64,000 bases of DNA from CAG-917 sp051883555 (GTDB lineage: Bacteria > Bacillota > Clostridia > Christensenellales > CAG-917). The stretch spans positions 48,933 to 112,932 of the forward strand of contig JBJETY010000052.1 in assembly GCA_051883555.1 (NCBI GenBank). Direction: 5' to 3'. The notes under the pieces are model-generated. The model was not told the origin of the DNA and made no database searches. It was given only the letters and a program-made list of their open reading frames with translations. The position numbers and the translations under genes are program-made. Shown here one piece after another: positions 40,804 through 49,271 of the stretch. How positions within the stretch are numbered: the stretch's first letter is position 1; each line of letters begins with the position of its first letter.

Positions 40804-41007
40804 GGGAATAGACCAAGGCATAAACGGCGCATTTAAGTTGAGAAATTAATACGCGAAAAAGCAGAATGTATTTTTGAATTAAAATTGCGGTTTGCCTACG
40901 TCTTTGTTTATACGGATAATAATCTGCAGACAAAAAGAAGAAACGCATACAAGAAGTTTTAATTTTAAAATTTTTATTGCCTAACACTCAACGAAACAAT
41001 AGAAGAA

Positions 41008-41044
41008 AAAAAGAAAGAGCATAATTTCATGCTCTTTCTTTTTT
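41008..41044. terminator. Bidirectional terminator after cwlD
   Basis: A 15-bp stem, AAAAAGAAAGAGCAT (41008-41022) with its complement (41029-41043), loop AATTTC, A-rich and T-rich on opposite flanks. Confidence 0.88.
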
Positions 41045-41176
41045 ATGTTTGATAATTTATTGAAAACAGACGTTATTTAAATTGGCTATTATTCGCCGAA
41101 CAAAAGTCGAACGAGTTTGCCGAAACGGCGAAATATCTAAACTACGCCGTTAATACAGCATACGCAATTTAAACTA

Positions 41177-41230
41177 AAACGTAAATACTTATAAACGTAA
41201 ATACTTATATTAGTTTTGCATTAGTTTTGC
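41177..41230. repeat. Two adjacent tandem duplications (16 bp and 11 bp)
   Basis: AAACGTAAATACTTAT occurs at 41177-41192 and, identical, at 41193-41208. ATTAGTTTTGC then occurs at 41209-41219 and, identical, at 41220-41230. Confidence 0.85.
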
Positions 41231-41277
41231 AAGCTTCAATATCCGTCCGTTTACGTATTGACAAGCAATGCAGCCGC

Positions 41278-42174
41278 TTAGTATTCTTCGCTTTCTGAAG
41301 CGGCGTCGAATTCTTCTTCGCTCATATAAGAATCGAGATCGTCAGGGAAGGTCGGCACTTTGGTTGTCGATACGATTTCGAAATTCATTTTTACAGGGAA
41401 AGTACCTTTAAGATAAGCCGACGCTTCTTCCGATAACGAGTTAATATATTCTTCCGTAAACTTAAAGGAATAGTCGACGTTTATCTTCATAGCCGTTATC
41501 GTATTTGCGTTGTTTACGGAAACGAAAATACTGAAATCATTGAAAGAATCGACAATGCAATATTCCGAACTGAGTTCTATGAAGGACTCGTTGAAAGTAA
41601 ACTTATATTGAACGCCGTCTTTTGTTTGGGCGGTCGATACGGTTATTCCGTCAAGATTTTCTAAAGACGTAACTGTTTCAAGATAGCTGTCGAACATCTG
41701 GGCGGAATAAGGACTGTTTTCGCTTTCGGAAAAAGACGAATAAAATTTTGCAGTCTGTCCCATTGCCGAAACGTTGTTATACATTTTTCCGTCTTTTATA
41801 TAAACGTTTCCCTTTGATACGATGCCTAAAGTTTTTGCTTCTACGTATCCGGATAAAACCGTTTTATTTTCCGAATCGATACCTATAGTAGCGTCGAGCA
41901 ATGAGGTGGCAGAAAACCCGGAACTTGAAGTGGTCATCGTTCCGAATACGTTGTAGTAACAGCCGTCAGGGATAACCGAAGATACGGACAAACTTTTTAT
42001 GGAATTCAATGCCGTGTTTGCCTGATTTGAATCTAAGGCTACGTAGGAATTGTTAAATTGACTTGCAGGAAGTTTATATCCGTCGTCTTCTTTGTCCTTG
42101 TTGCAAGCGGTGAAAACAGACGTAAAACAGAGAACAAGGGCAATGATCAAAATAATTTTTGAAATGCGTTTCAT
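41278..42174 (-). CDS. Lipoprotein of unknown function
   Basis: A 298-residue lipoprotein with signal peptide and lipobox FTAC (about residues 21-24). The mature part is beta-rich and Ser/Thr/Asn-rich, with repeated polar strands of the type GNVYIKDGKMYNNVS and a strongly acidic C-terminus. This pattern resembles LolA/LppX-like or DUF6612-type lipoproteins, but I cannot assign a family. GGAGAAAAT precedes the ATG. It is a single leftward gene. Confidence 0.7.
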   Translation of the reverse strand: MKRISKIILIIALVLCFTSVFTACNKDKEDDGYKLPASQFNNSYVALDSNQANTALNSIKSLSVSSVIPDGCYYNVFGTMTTSSSGFSATSLLDATIGIDSENKTVLSGYVEAKTLGIVSKGNVYIKDGKMYNNVSAMGQTAKFYSSFSESENSPYSAQMFDSYLETVTSLENLDGITVSTAQTKDGVQYKFTFNESFIELSSEYCIVDSFNDFSIFVSVNNANTITAMKINVDYSFKFTEEYINSLSEEASAYLKGTFPVKMNFEIVSTTKVPTFPDDLDSYMSEEEFDAASESEEY

Positions 42175-42366
42175 ATTTTCTCCTTTGATTTCCGATAAAT
42201 TAAATTTGTTTAAACTTGCTTTTTTAAGGGCGGCGCGCTTTTGCCGTTAAGCGCAGATAATTTCGCTTTTATTTTTGGCAAGAGCTGCCGCGACAAAACT
42301 TTAGTAAACCGCTTTTTTGGAAATCGTGATTTGGCGGTTTCGTTTTTATCTTAAAATAATTGTACT

Positions 42367-43578
42367 TTAAAAGCACAGTTTGTCAATGGCTTTTTTATAA
42401 ATTTCGTAAGACAAGCGTAACTGTTTTAAAGGGATATATTCATCGGGGCAGTGAATGTCAAGACCGCTGTCGGGGAAAACGGGGCCGAACGCTACGCCGA
42501 GCGGCAAGGCTCTTGAATACGTTCCGCCGCCGATAGAAATAGGTTTACTGTCCGAACCTGTACATTCGTTGTACACGCTAAGTAAGGTAGTGACAAGCGG
42601 ATTGTCCTTTTCGACGTAAAGAGGTAGGTGATAATGAGTTCTCGTTATTTCGCCGTCGGGGAAAGCTTTTTTGAGTTGGGACAGAATGAAGTCTTCGTCA
42701 AAGGTTACCGGATAGCGTATATCGAGAATGAAATTGAGTTTGTCGTCGCAATATGCCATTCCTACGTTCTGAGTCAATCGTCCGCTTACTTCGTCGCTTA
42801 TATCGAGTTCCAATCCGCTTCCGTAATAATCGGACAGCTTTTCGTAAATATTTTTAATTTCGAAGTTATCTTCGCCAAGCATGGCAAGCATTTTAATTAT
42901 TGCATTTTCACCGTTATACGGATTTGCGGCATGCGCCGCAACGCCCTTTGCGGTATAGTCTTTTCCGTTTAACGAAGCTTCGCACTTGTTAGGAACGATA
43001 TTCGCTCTCTCTCCGCTTTTTATAGAGAAACCTTTTATAAGCGGCAAAGATACCTTATAATTTACGATGCCTTTTTCACAATTTATCACAGGGAAATCGG
43101 CGTCGGGAGAAAATCCGATTTTCGGCAATTTGTCGACTTCATTGAAATGGTCGATACATTTCCAGCCGCTTTCTTCGTTTAAACCGAAAATGATTTTTAT
43201 CTTCTTTTTCGGTTGTTTCGTCTTTAAAAGTTCGCCGCATGCAAGAAGGCAACAGAGCATAGGGAGTTTGTCGTCCAGCGCGCCTCTGCCGTAAATTTTG
43301 TCGTCGCAAAGTTCTCCTAAAGGATTGTGCGTCCAGCCTTCGCCGATAGGGACGGTATCCAGATGCCCTAAAATTGCGAACTCTTCGCCTTCGCCGCATT
43401 CGGCATAGCCTATATAATTGTCATGGTTTACCGTTTTAAATCCAAGGTCTTTTGCAAGATTTAAAACGTATTTTAAAGCGTCCGCCGTTCCCTGCCCGAA
43501 AGGCGCGGTCGGGGTAGCTTCAGATTGAACGGAATCGATTGCAAGAAGTTCAAGAGAATATTTAATTAAATTGTCCAT
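42367..43578 (-). CDS. M20-family dipeptidase, PepV/Sapep type
   Basis: A 403-residue zinc dipeptidase. Metal-ligand motifs are LGHLDTVPIGEGW (His-x-Asp, about residues 71-83), GRGALDDKLP (bridging Asp, about 97-106), LNEESGWKC (catalytic Glu-Glu, about 134-142) and the Asp in SPDADFPV. The final His is in DIHCPDEY near the C-terminus. A lid domain of about 180 residues is inserted, as in PepV. It cleaves dipeptides in the cytoplasm. The ATG at 43578 is chosen for GGGAG five bases upstream; a further in-frame start 27 bases upstream lacks a site. Confidence 0.9.
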   Translation of the reverse strand: MDNLIKYSLELLAIDSVQSEATPTAPFGQGTADALKYVLNLAKDLGFKTVNHDNYIGYAECGEGEEFAILGHLDTVPIGEGWTHNPLGELCDDKIYGRGALDDKLPMLCCLLACGELLKTKQPKKKIKIIFGLNEESGWKCIDHFNEVDKLPKIGFSPDADFPVINCEKGIVNYKVSLPLIKGFSIKSGERANIVPNKCEASLNGKDYTAKGVAAHAANPYNGENAIIKMLAMLGEDNFEIKNIYEKLSDYYGSGLELDISDEVSGRLTQNVGMAYCDDKLNFILDIRYPVTFDEDFILSQLKKAFPDGEITRTHYHLPLYVEKDNPLVTTLLSVYNECTGSDSKPISIGGGTYSRALPLGVAFGPVFPDSGLDIHCPDEYIPLKQLRLSYEIYKKAIDKLCF

Positions 43579-43629
43579 AATTACTCCCGAAATAAGATTA
43601 GGCACCCCAAAATAAAATGCAATTAAAAA

Positions 43630-43658
43630 TTGCAGTTTTAGAATACTTATGTTATTAT
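43630..43658 (+). promoter_or_regulatory. Promoter of radC
   Basis: TTGCAG (43630-43635), 17-bp spacer, TATTAT (43653-43658), about 43 bases before the ATG. Confidence 0.6.
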
Positions 43659-43701
43659 ATTATTAACTGAAAAAAAATGCAACATACTCAGGTGAAAGGC
43701 A

Positions 43702-44544
43702 ATGTCGGAACACGAAGGACATAGGGAAAGATTTAAACAGAGAGTTTTAAAAGAAGGACTTGAAAATTTTCAGAATCACGAGATTTTAGAGTTCTTGCTT
43801 TATCCTTTTATTCCCAGAAAAGATACCAATCCCATTGCTCACAAATTGATTGACAGATTCGGAAGTTTTCACAACGTGCTTAACGCCGAAGTCGAGGATC
43901 TTGAAAAGGTAGACGGCGTTACGCATTCTGCCGCATTGTATCTGAATGCGTTGCCGCAGGTATTTCGCAAATACCAACAGGACTTTGAAAGCAAAAAGCC
44001 GTCGTTTGCAACGCACGGCGACGCAATAAATTTTTTGAAAAACTATTTCGATTGCAGGACGAAAGAAGCCGTTTACGCTTTGTCTTTGGATAAACGGTTT
44101 AAACTTATCGGAGTGTTTGCTTTGGGCGAAGGGTATGGCGATTCCGTTTCGCTCACCGCACGAGAAGTAGCCGACGTTGCAATGCGTACCAACGCTTCTG
44201 CGATTATAATTGCTCACAATCACCCTAGCGGTTCGGCGTTTCAGTCGCAAGCGGATTACAGAATGACGAATATAATTGCTTGCAATCTGTCGTTTATGGG
44301 AATTACTCTTTGCGACCATATCATATTTGCAGGGCAGAATTATTACAGCTTTGCACAGCACGATTTATTCCGTTATATCGACGGCACAATCGATAAGTTT
44401 ATAAAGGACGGAGCAAAGTTTTATGAAATTCCCGACTTGCTTAACGAAGAAGCGGTTGACGTCAATATATTCAGTTCGAGCGTTATATCCGACGAAAACT
44501 TTTTGTCTGATAAATTGACGGCTGTCGATTTCGGGAAAAAGTGA
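43702..44544 (+). CDS. radC: RadC-family (UPF0758) JAB/MPN-domain protein
   Basis: A 280-residue RadC-like protein. The N-terminus has a helix-hairpin-helix region (EILEFLLYPFIPRKDTNPIA, about residues 27-46). The C-terminal half is the JAMM metalloprotease-like domain with HNHPSGSAFQSQAD (about 171-184), which supplies both His and the Asp of the zinc site. The usual RadC ends soon after this domain; here about 60 further residues follow. Despite its name a DNA-repair role is not established for the family. GGTGAAAGG precedes the ATG. Confidence 0.9.
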   Translation: MSEHEGHRERFKQRVLKEGLENFQNHEILEFLLYPFIPRKDTNPIAHKLIDRFGSFHNVLNAEVEDLEKVDGVTHSAALYLNALPQVFRKYQQDFESKKPSFATHGDAINFLKNYFDCRTKEAVYALSLDKRFKLIGVFALGEGYGDSVSLTAREVADVAMRTNASAIIIAHNHPSGSAFQSQADYRMTNIIACNLSFMGITLCDHIIFAGQNYYSFAQHDLFRYIDGTIDKFIKDGAKFYEIPDLLNEEAVDVNIFSSSVISDENFLSDKLTAVDFGKK

Positions 44545-44828
44545 AACAAAAACGCCGTACAAAACTTTTGCGGCAGTTGAACGGATAAACCGTTTAATAT
44601 GATTGCAAACGAAAAAAGACAAGATCGTAAGTTTAAATAAAAAACAAAAACGGCTAACAAATATAAGATAATAAAATATAGATAATAAATCAAAAAACAA
44701 TTAAATATACAAAATCAAAAAACAATCAAAAAAATTAAAAATCAAATTTTATAAATCAAAAAATCAAAGATAAATCATAGATAATAGTCAGAAAAATCAA
44801 AGATAATAAAATAGATAAAGGAATCAAT
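44545..44828. other. Low-complexity AT-rich gap before gltX
   Basis: From 44630 to 44828 the sequence consists largely of imperfect AAATCAAAAA and GATAATA words in direct repetition. A hairpin AACGG/CCGTT lies at about 44579-44593. No gene is seen. AAAGGAATCAAT gives the gltX ribosome site. Confidence 0.5.
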
Positions 44829-46268
44829 ATGACAGTCAGAACGAGATTTGCACCAAGCCCTACGGGGTTTATGCATATAGGCAATTTAAGAACAGGTTTA
44901 TACGCATATCTTTTTGCGAAGAAAAACGGCGGTGATTTTATTTTGCGTATCGAAGATACCGACCAGGAAAGATACGTCGACGGCGCGGTTGAGTTGATAT
45001 ACCGTACGCTTGAAAAAGCGGGTATAGACTACGACGAAGGCCCCGACAAGGATAAGGGATACGGCCCTTATATTCAGAGCGAAAGGAAAGGGCTCTACGC
45101 AAAATACGCCAAGGAACTTGTCGAAAAGAAAGCCGCATATTATTGCTTTTGCGACGAAGAAAGATTGAGCTCTCTTGCAGGAGATAAGGGCTTTAAAAAA
45201 TACGATAAACATTGCCTTTCTCTCAGTAAGGAAGAAATTGAAAAAAGGTTGTCAAGAGGCGACCCGTACGTTATCAGATTGAACGTTCCGCATAGCGGCG
45301 AAGGCGAATACGAAGATATGGTGTATGGCAAAGTCACCGTTAAGTATGAAGATATGGACGACTGTATTTTGCTTAAATCGGACGGTATGCCGACATACAA
45401 TTTCGCAAACGTCGTCGACGACCATCTTATGAATATAACGCACGTAATAAGAGGCAACGAATATCTTTCCAGCACTCCGATGTATAACCTTATTTACGAC
45501 GGCTTTGGTTGGGAAAGACCTAAGTATATGCATCTTGCGCCTATCATGAAGGACGAGACGAGAAAACTTTCTAAACGTTACGGCGACGCGAATTTTGAAG
45601 ACTTTATTGCAAAAGGATTTTTGCCTGAGGCTATCGTAAACTACGTTGCTCTTTTAGGCTGGTGTCCGAAAGACAATCGCGAAAAGATGACGATGAACGA
45701 AATGATAGAAGCGTTCGACGTTTCAGGTATCTCGATTTCTTCGAGTATTTTCGACGAGACCAAGATGAGATGGCTAAACGGCGAATATATTAAGGAATTG
45801 TCCGACGAAGAATTTTACAAATTGTCTAAGCCGTATTTCGATAAGAGCACTGCGACGGAATACGACTATAAACTTATAGCGCCACTTCTTAAAACGAGAG
45901 TTGACGTTCTGTCGGACGTAATTGAAAAAGTGGCTTTCTTGGCGGATTTCAAAGCGTTTGACAAAGATATGTTTCTGAACAAGAAAAACAAGGTTGATTT
46001 TCCTGTCGCCGTCAAAGCGTTGAACGTAGCCTATAGTGCTTTAAGCGAACTGAACGTCTGGGATATGGAAAACATAAAAGAGAGCCTTGCTACGGCGGCG
46101 GCGGAGAACGATATAAAGGGCGGACAAGTGCTTTGCTGTTTAAGGCTCGGAATAACCGGCGTGGCTGTAACTCCGGGCGGAGCTTATGAAATCGCCGAGA
46201 TATTAGGCAAGGAAGAAACTTTGAGAAGAATTGAATTTTCAATAGCCCTGCTTTCCGATAACGCATAA
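44829..46268 (+). CDS. gltX: Glutamyl-tRNA synthetase
   Basis: A 479-residue class I synthetase. The HIGH motif is in RFAPSPTGFMHIGNLRTGLY (about residues 6-25) and KMSKS appears as KLSKR (about 240). LRIEDTDQERYV follows the first motif. Two Cys in YYCFCDEE and a later His-Cys pair (KHC) are in the place of the zinc finger of some GluRS. It charges tRNA-Glu; whether it is discriminating or also charges tRNA-Gln cannot be told here. It stands alone. Confidence 0.97.
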   Translation: MTVRTRFAPSPTGFMHIGNLRTGLYAYLFAKKNGGDFILRIEDTDQERYVDGAVELIYRTLEKAGIDYDEGPDKDKGYGPYIQSERKGLYAKYAKELVEKKAAYYCFCDEERLSSLAGDKGFKKYDKHCLSLSKEEIEKRLSRGDPYVIRLNVPHSGEGEYEDMVYGKVTVKYEDMDDCILLKSDGMPTYNFANVVDDHLMNITHVIRGNEYLSSTPMYNLIYDGFGWERPKYMHLAPIMKDETRKLSKRYGDANFEDFIAKGFLPEAIVNYVALLGWCPKDNREKMTMNEMIEAFDVSGISISSSIFDETKMRWLNGEYIKELSDEEFYKLSKPYFDKSTATEYDYKLIAPLLKTRVDVLSDVIEKVAFLADFKAFDKDMFLNKKNKVDFPVAVKALNVAYSALSELNVWDMENIKESLATAAAENDIKGGQVLCCLRLGITGVAVTPGGAYEIAEILGKEETLRRIEFSIALLSDNA

Positions 46269-46298
46269 TTTTACTTGTAGTCGGCAAAAAGATAAAAT

Positions 46299-46326
46299 TT
46301 GAAACCTTTAAAAATTAGGTTATAAT
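46299..46326 (+). promoter_or_regulatory. Probable promoter of the subtilase gene
   Basis: TTGAAA (46299-46304), 16-bp spacer, perfect TATAAT (46321-46326). The leader to the ATG at 46547 would be about 215 nt; no structure in it was recognised. Confidence 0.55.
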
Positions 46327-46546
46327 TCTGTTTTAAAGAGCGGTTGAATTGCCTTATCGTATAAACTAAGGGCCGAACTAACGACGTTAAGTTTGTAATT
46401 GATATATGTAGTTGATATATTAAAAGTAAACTCGAATCGGCTTGTTTTAAATGCAGACTACGTTACGGTTTGCCTTTAAAATGCGGCTTGACTAAAATAA
46501 GATAACAAAAAGTGCAAAATAAAAACTAGTTGAAGCGGTGAAAAAA

Positions 46547-48586
46547 ATGATAAACGGTGAATTGAAGAGAAAACGCTTATATTTATTTCTGTTGATTCTG
46601 ACGGCGATTATAATTGCCGTATTTTCTCCTGTTGCAAATATAGCGTATGCTCAAAGCCTGACTGACGACGACCTTTCCGCCGATATGAAAACAAGTCAGT
46701 GGTATTATGACGAAAACTATTTTGATATAGCTTTTGCCAGGGCGTATTTTGAAAATTTTCAATCGCTTGATAAGCCGATATTTATCGGAGTTATCGATAC
46801 GGGTATAAACTATAATCACGAGATATTTAAAAAGACTTTGCTTTGGGTTGACGACGGAGGCGTGCAAAAGCCTGTAGGATACAATTCGGGCGATTCAACG
46901 AAAAGAGAATTGATAAGCGATAACTCGATCGATTATCACGGAACCCACGTCGCGGGAATTATCGCGGCAATGATTCTTGAAATGGGGCTTGAAGATTCCG
47001 TCAAAATAATTCCGGTAAGAGCCGTAAACAGTTCTAATCAATTTACGTCTACCGCCGTAGCCGACGCTATAAGATGGCTTTGCGGAGAAAACGACTTGGA
47101 AGGTCGTCTCGGATATAAACTCGAATGTTCGGTTATCAATATGTCGCTTTCAATTATGAACTCGACGATTACTTCGTCCAGCAGTTGGTACGACCTTACA
47201 AAACTTCAGAATGCAATAAACGACTATGCCGAAAAAACGGTGTTTGTAGCGGCGGCGGGAAACGCGGGTAAAGACTCCGCAAACGATTATTCCTATCCGG
47301 CTTCTATAGAAGAAGTCGTTTCCGTTATGAATTATGGAAACTCCGACGACAATGCAAGCCTTAACAGTAACTCCAATTACGGATTATACGACCTTGCCGC
47401 ACCGGGAACGAATATCTATTCGGCTACAAACGGAACCAACTCCTATTCGATGAAATCGGGCACTTCGATGTCGGCTCCTTTCGTAAGCGTTGTAGCCGCA
47501 ATGTTAAAGTTGCGTTATCCTAACGAAACGGCAAGCAAGCTGACGCGTATGCTGCGTAATCACGACAGCAATATAACGATGACGAAGGACTCGTATCTGA
47601 TAAAAGGCGTAGACGTAAAAAGCATTCTCGAAACGGACTTTTTAGCAAACGAAGAATATCAATATATCACCCCGTCTAAAATTATCGTTAAATTAATCAG
47701 TGCGGAATCGACTTTAAAACAGAATATGCGTGACAGAAAAGAAGTTAAGTTTCTGGCGACTATCGCTCCTGCCGATTCGCACAACCCTAAATACGATAAC
47801 GAAATTATATGGGTGATAGAGCGGACAAACGGTGACGGTAGCACGTACGTGGAAAGAATTAAAGGCGGAAGAGAATTCATTTTTGATTCCCGTTTCAACG
47901 GAATGCTAAATAAGGTATGGGCGGAACTGGAAGTCGGAAACGTAACTCTAAGTTCTGAAAGTACGGAAATTTCAATAGAATATGCACAGTTTGATTTTTC
48001 GGAAATAAAAATAACTCCGATTGAATGGATATCGAAAGAAGAAGAAAAGGAAATTCCTTGTTACGTCGGCACACCGTTGACTTTATCTTTTTCAAACATA
48101 GAATATTGTGACAAAACGGTTGAAATCAAATGGTTTATAGACGGTGAATTGGTTTATAAAGGCAACAACGGTTCGGTTTTCGTTTATACGCCAAAAACAA
48201 TGGGCAAGCATCTGATTACGGCAAAAATCAACGGTTATGCGGTTGAAGAGCTGTACGTCGACGTCAAAATGCCCGTTGCCGTTGGTTTTACGATTTTCGG
48301 AATTGAAATTGCCGTGTCAATAGTTTTTGCTCTTATTCTTGCTTTAGCATTAAAAGCTAAGCCTTTTGTCGTAAAAGTAAAAGCAAGTAAAAATCCTACG
48401 ACGGACAGCGATAATATTAAAAGCGATACGGACAATTACGATACGGACGTTGCGGAAGAAGCGGATGCGGCGAAAAATTCGGAAAGCGGAAAGAGCTCGG
48501 AAGTTGAGATTGAAACCGAAAAGACGGAAAGTCAATCTTTAGCGGAATCGGAAGAGCGGGCGGAGACGGAAACCGAAGATAAGTAA
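46547..48586 (+). CDS. Membrane-anchored subtilisin-like serine protease (S8)
   Basis: A 679-residue surface protease. A signal/anchor helix (about residues 9-33) precedes the S8 domain, whose triad is intact: Asp in VIDTGINYNH (about 82), His in DYHGTHVAG (about 130) and Ser in SGTSMSAPF (about 304). A region of about 220 residues of beta-rich domains follows. A second membrane helix (about 575-600) leaves a long acidic, low-complexity C-terminal tail of about 75 residues in the cytoplasm. No propeptide I9 domain is obvious. Target proteins are unknown. An in-frame GTG nine bases upstream is an alternative start; AGCGGTG before the ATG is a modest ribosome site. Confidence 0.88.
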   Translation: MINGELKRKRLYLFLLILTAIIIAVFSPVANIAYAQSLTDDDLSADMKTSQWYYDENYFDIAFARAYFENFQSLDKPIFIGVIDTGINYNHEIFKKTLLWVDDGGVQKPVGYNSGDSTKRELISDNSIDYHGTHVAGIIAAMILEMGLEDSVKIIPVRAVNSSNQFTSTAVADAIRWLCGENDLEGRLGYKLECSVINMSLSIMNSTITSSSSWYDLTKLQNAINDYAEKTVFVAAAGNAGKDSANDYSYPASIEEVVSVMNYGNSDDNASLNSNSNYGLYDLAAPGTNIYSATNGTNSYSMKSGTSMSAPFVSVVAAMLKLRYPNETASKLTRMLRNHDSNITMTKDSYLIKGVDVKSILETDFLANEEYQYITPSKIIVKLISAESTLKQNMRDRKEVKFLATIAPADSHNPKYDNEIIWVIERTNGDGSTYVERIKGGREFIFDSRFNGMLNKVWAELEVGNVTLSSESTEISIEYAQFDFSEIKITPIEWISKEEEKEIPCYVGTPLTLSFSNIEYCDKTVEIKWFIDGELVYKGNNGSVFVYTPKTMGKHLITAKINGYAVEELYVDVKMPVAVGFTIFGIEIAVSIVFALILALALKAKPFVVKVKASKNPTTDSDNIKSDTDNYDTDVAEEADAAKNSESGKSSEVEIETEKTESQSLAESEERAETETEDK

Positions 48587-48752
48587 GTTCAAAATCGATA
48601 CGCGTCGATACGGAAAGCGGATATAAAAGCAAATATAAAGTATAAAAGCTATGAGTTGTCTTAAAAGGAAATACGCAGATAACGCAAATTATAAACGCAA
48701 TAAATAAAGTTATGTATTTGCAGATTATTTAATAGTATAAACGCTTTAATAC

Positions 48753-48778
48753 AAAAACAGCCTTTACGGCTGTTTTTA
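48753..48778. terminator. Bidirectional terminator between subtilase and veg
   Basis: AAAAACAGCC (48753-48762) pairs with GGCTGTTTTT (48768-48777), loop TTTAC. Confidence 0.85.
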
Positions 48779-48789
48779 TTTTGTTAAAA

Positions 48790-49020
48790 TTAATTCCTGT
48801 AAAATCTGATAGCTTTCGTCAATACGTCGGCGTAAGGGAAAGTCTTTACGTTTTCATCCGTAGTTTTGAAGGTGAATACGGAAGGGTAAAGATTTTCGAC
48901 TTTACCGTAATAGTTTGTAATTTTATTACGTCCTTCGTTTACTTTGATTATTACGTTTATTCCTTTTAAAAGCTCTACCCGTTTTTTTGTTTCGCTTAAA
49001 TTTTTTCCGATTTCTCTCAT
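48790..49020 (-). CDS. veg: Veg family protein
   Basis: A 76-residue protein of the Veg (DUF1021) family, widespread in Bacillota. Veg stimulates biofilm formation in Bacillus subtilis through the SinR/SlrR pathway; its biochemistry is unsettled. The family core is visible as VNEGRNKITNYYGKVENLYP, then SVFTFK and YADVLT, and the length is normal. The ATG at 49020 has no clear ribosome site. It points away from the sipL-like gene. In other Bacillota veg lies near ispE on the same strand, so here the neighbourhood is kept but veg is inverted. The stop is ten bases from the shared terminator. Confidence 0.88.
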   Translation of the reverse strand: MREIGKNLSETKKRVELLKGINVIIKVNEGRNKITNYYGKVENLYPSVFTFKTTDENVKTFPYADVLTKAIRFYRN

Positions 49021-49057
49021 ATAAAAGTTATTGACAAAAAAACGAAAATTAAACGCT

Positions 49058-49181
49058 TTTACGGCAGGATATTTAAGAGTCTTATGTAAAACGAATTTAC
49101 GGCAGGATATTTAAGAGTCTTATGCAAAACGAATTTAAGGTAAGATATTTAATAGCTCTATCCAAAACGAATTTACGGCGG
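49058..49181. repeat. 38-bp tandem repeat, 3.3 copies
   Basis: Copies start at 49058, 49096 and 49134, with a partial fourth at 49172. Copies 1 and 2 are 38 bp and differ at one position; copy 3 is more diverged. Each begins TTTACGGCAGGATATTTAAG or a variant and ends AAAACGAA. The array lies in the region between the divergent veg and sipL-like genes. Confidence 0.9.
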
Positions 49182-49271
49182 TGAGAATATTAAAGTAAAT
49201 TGCAAATAAAAAATTTTTATTGCATATTACGCAAAACCTGTTCATAACTTATAACAAGCTATGGAGGTTGT

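Larger units (their letters stand above)
40804..41277. other. Intergenic gap
   Basis: It contains a strong bidirectional terminator and two adjacent tandem duplications (41177-41230). No gene is seen. Confidence 0.5.
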
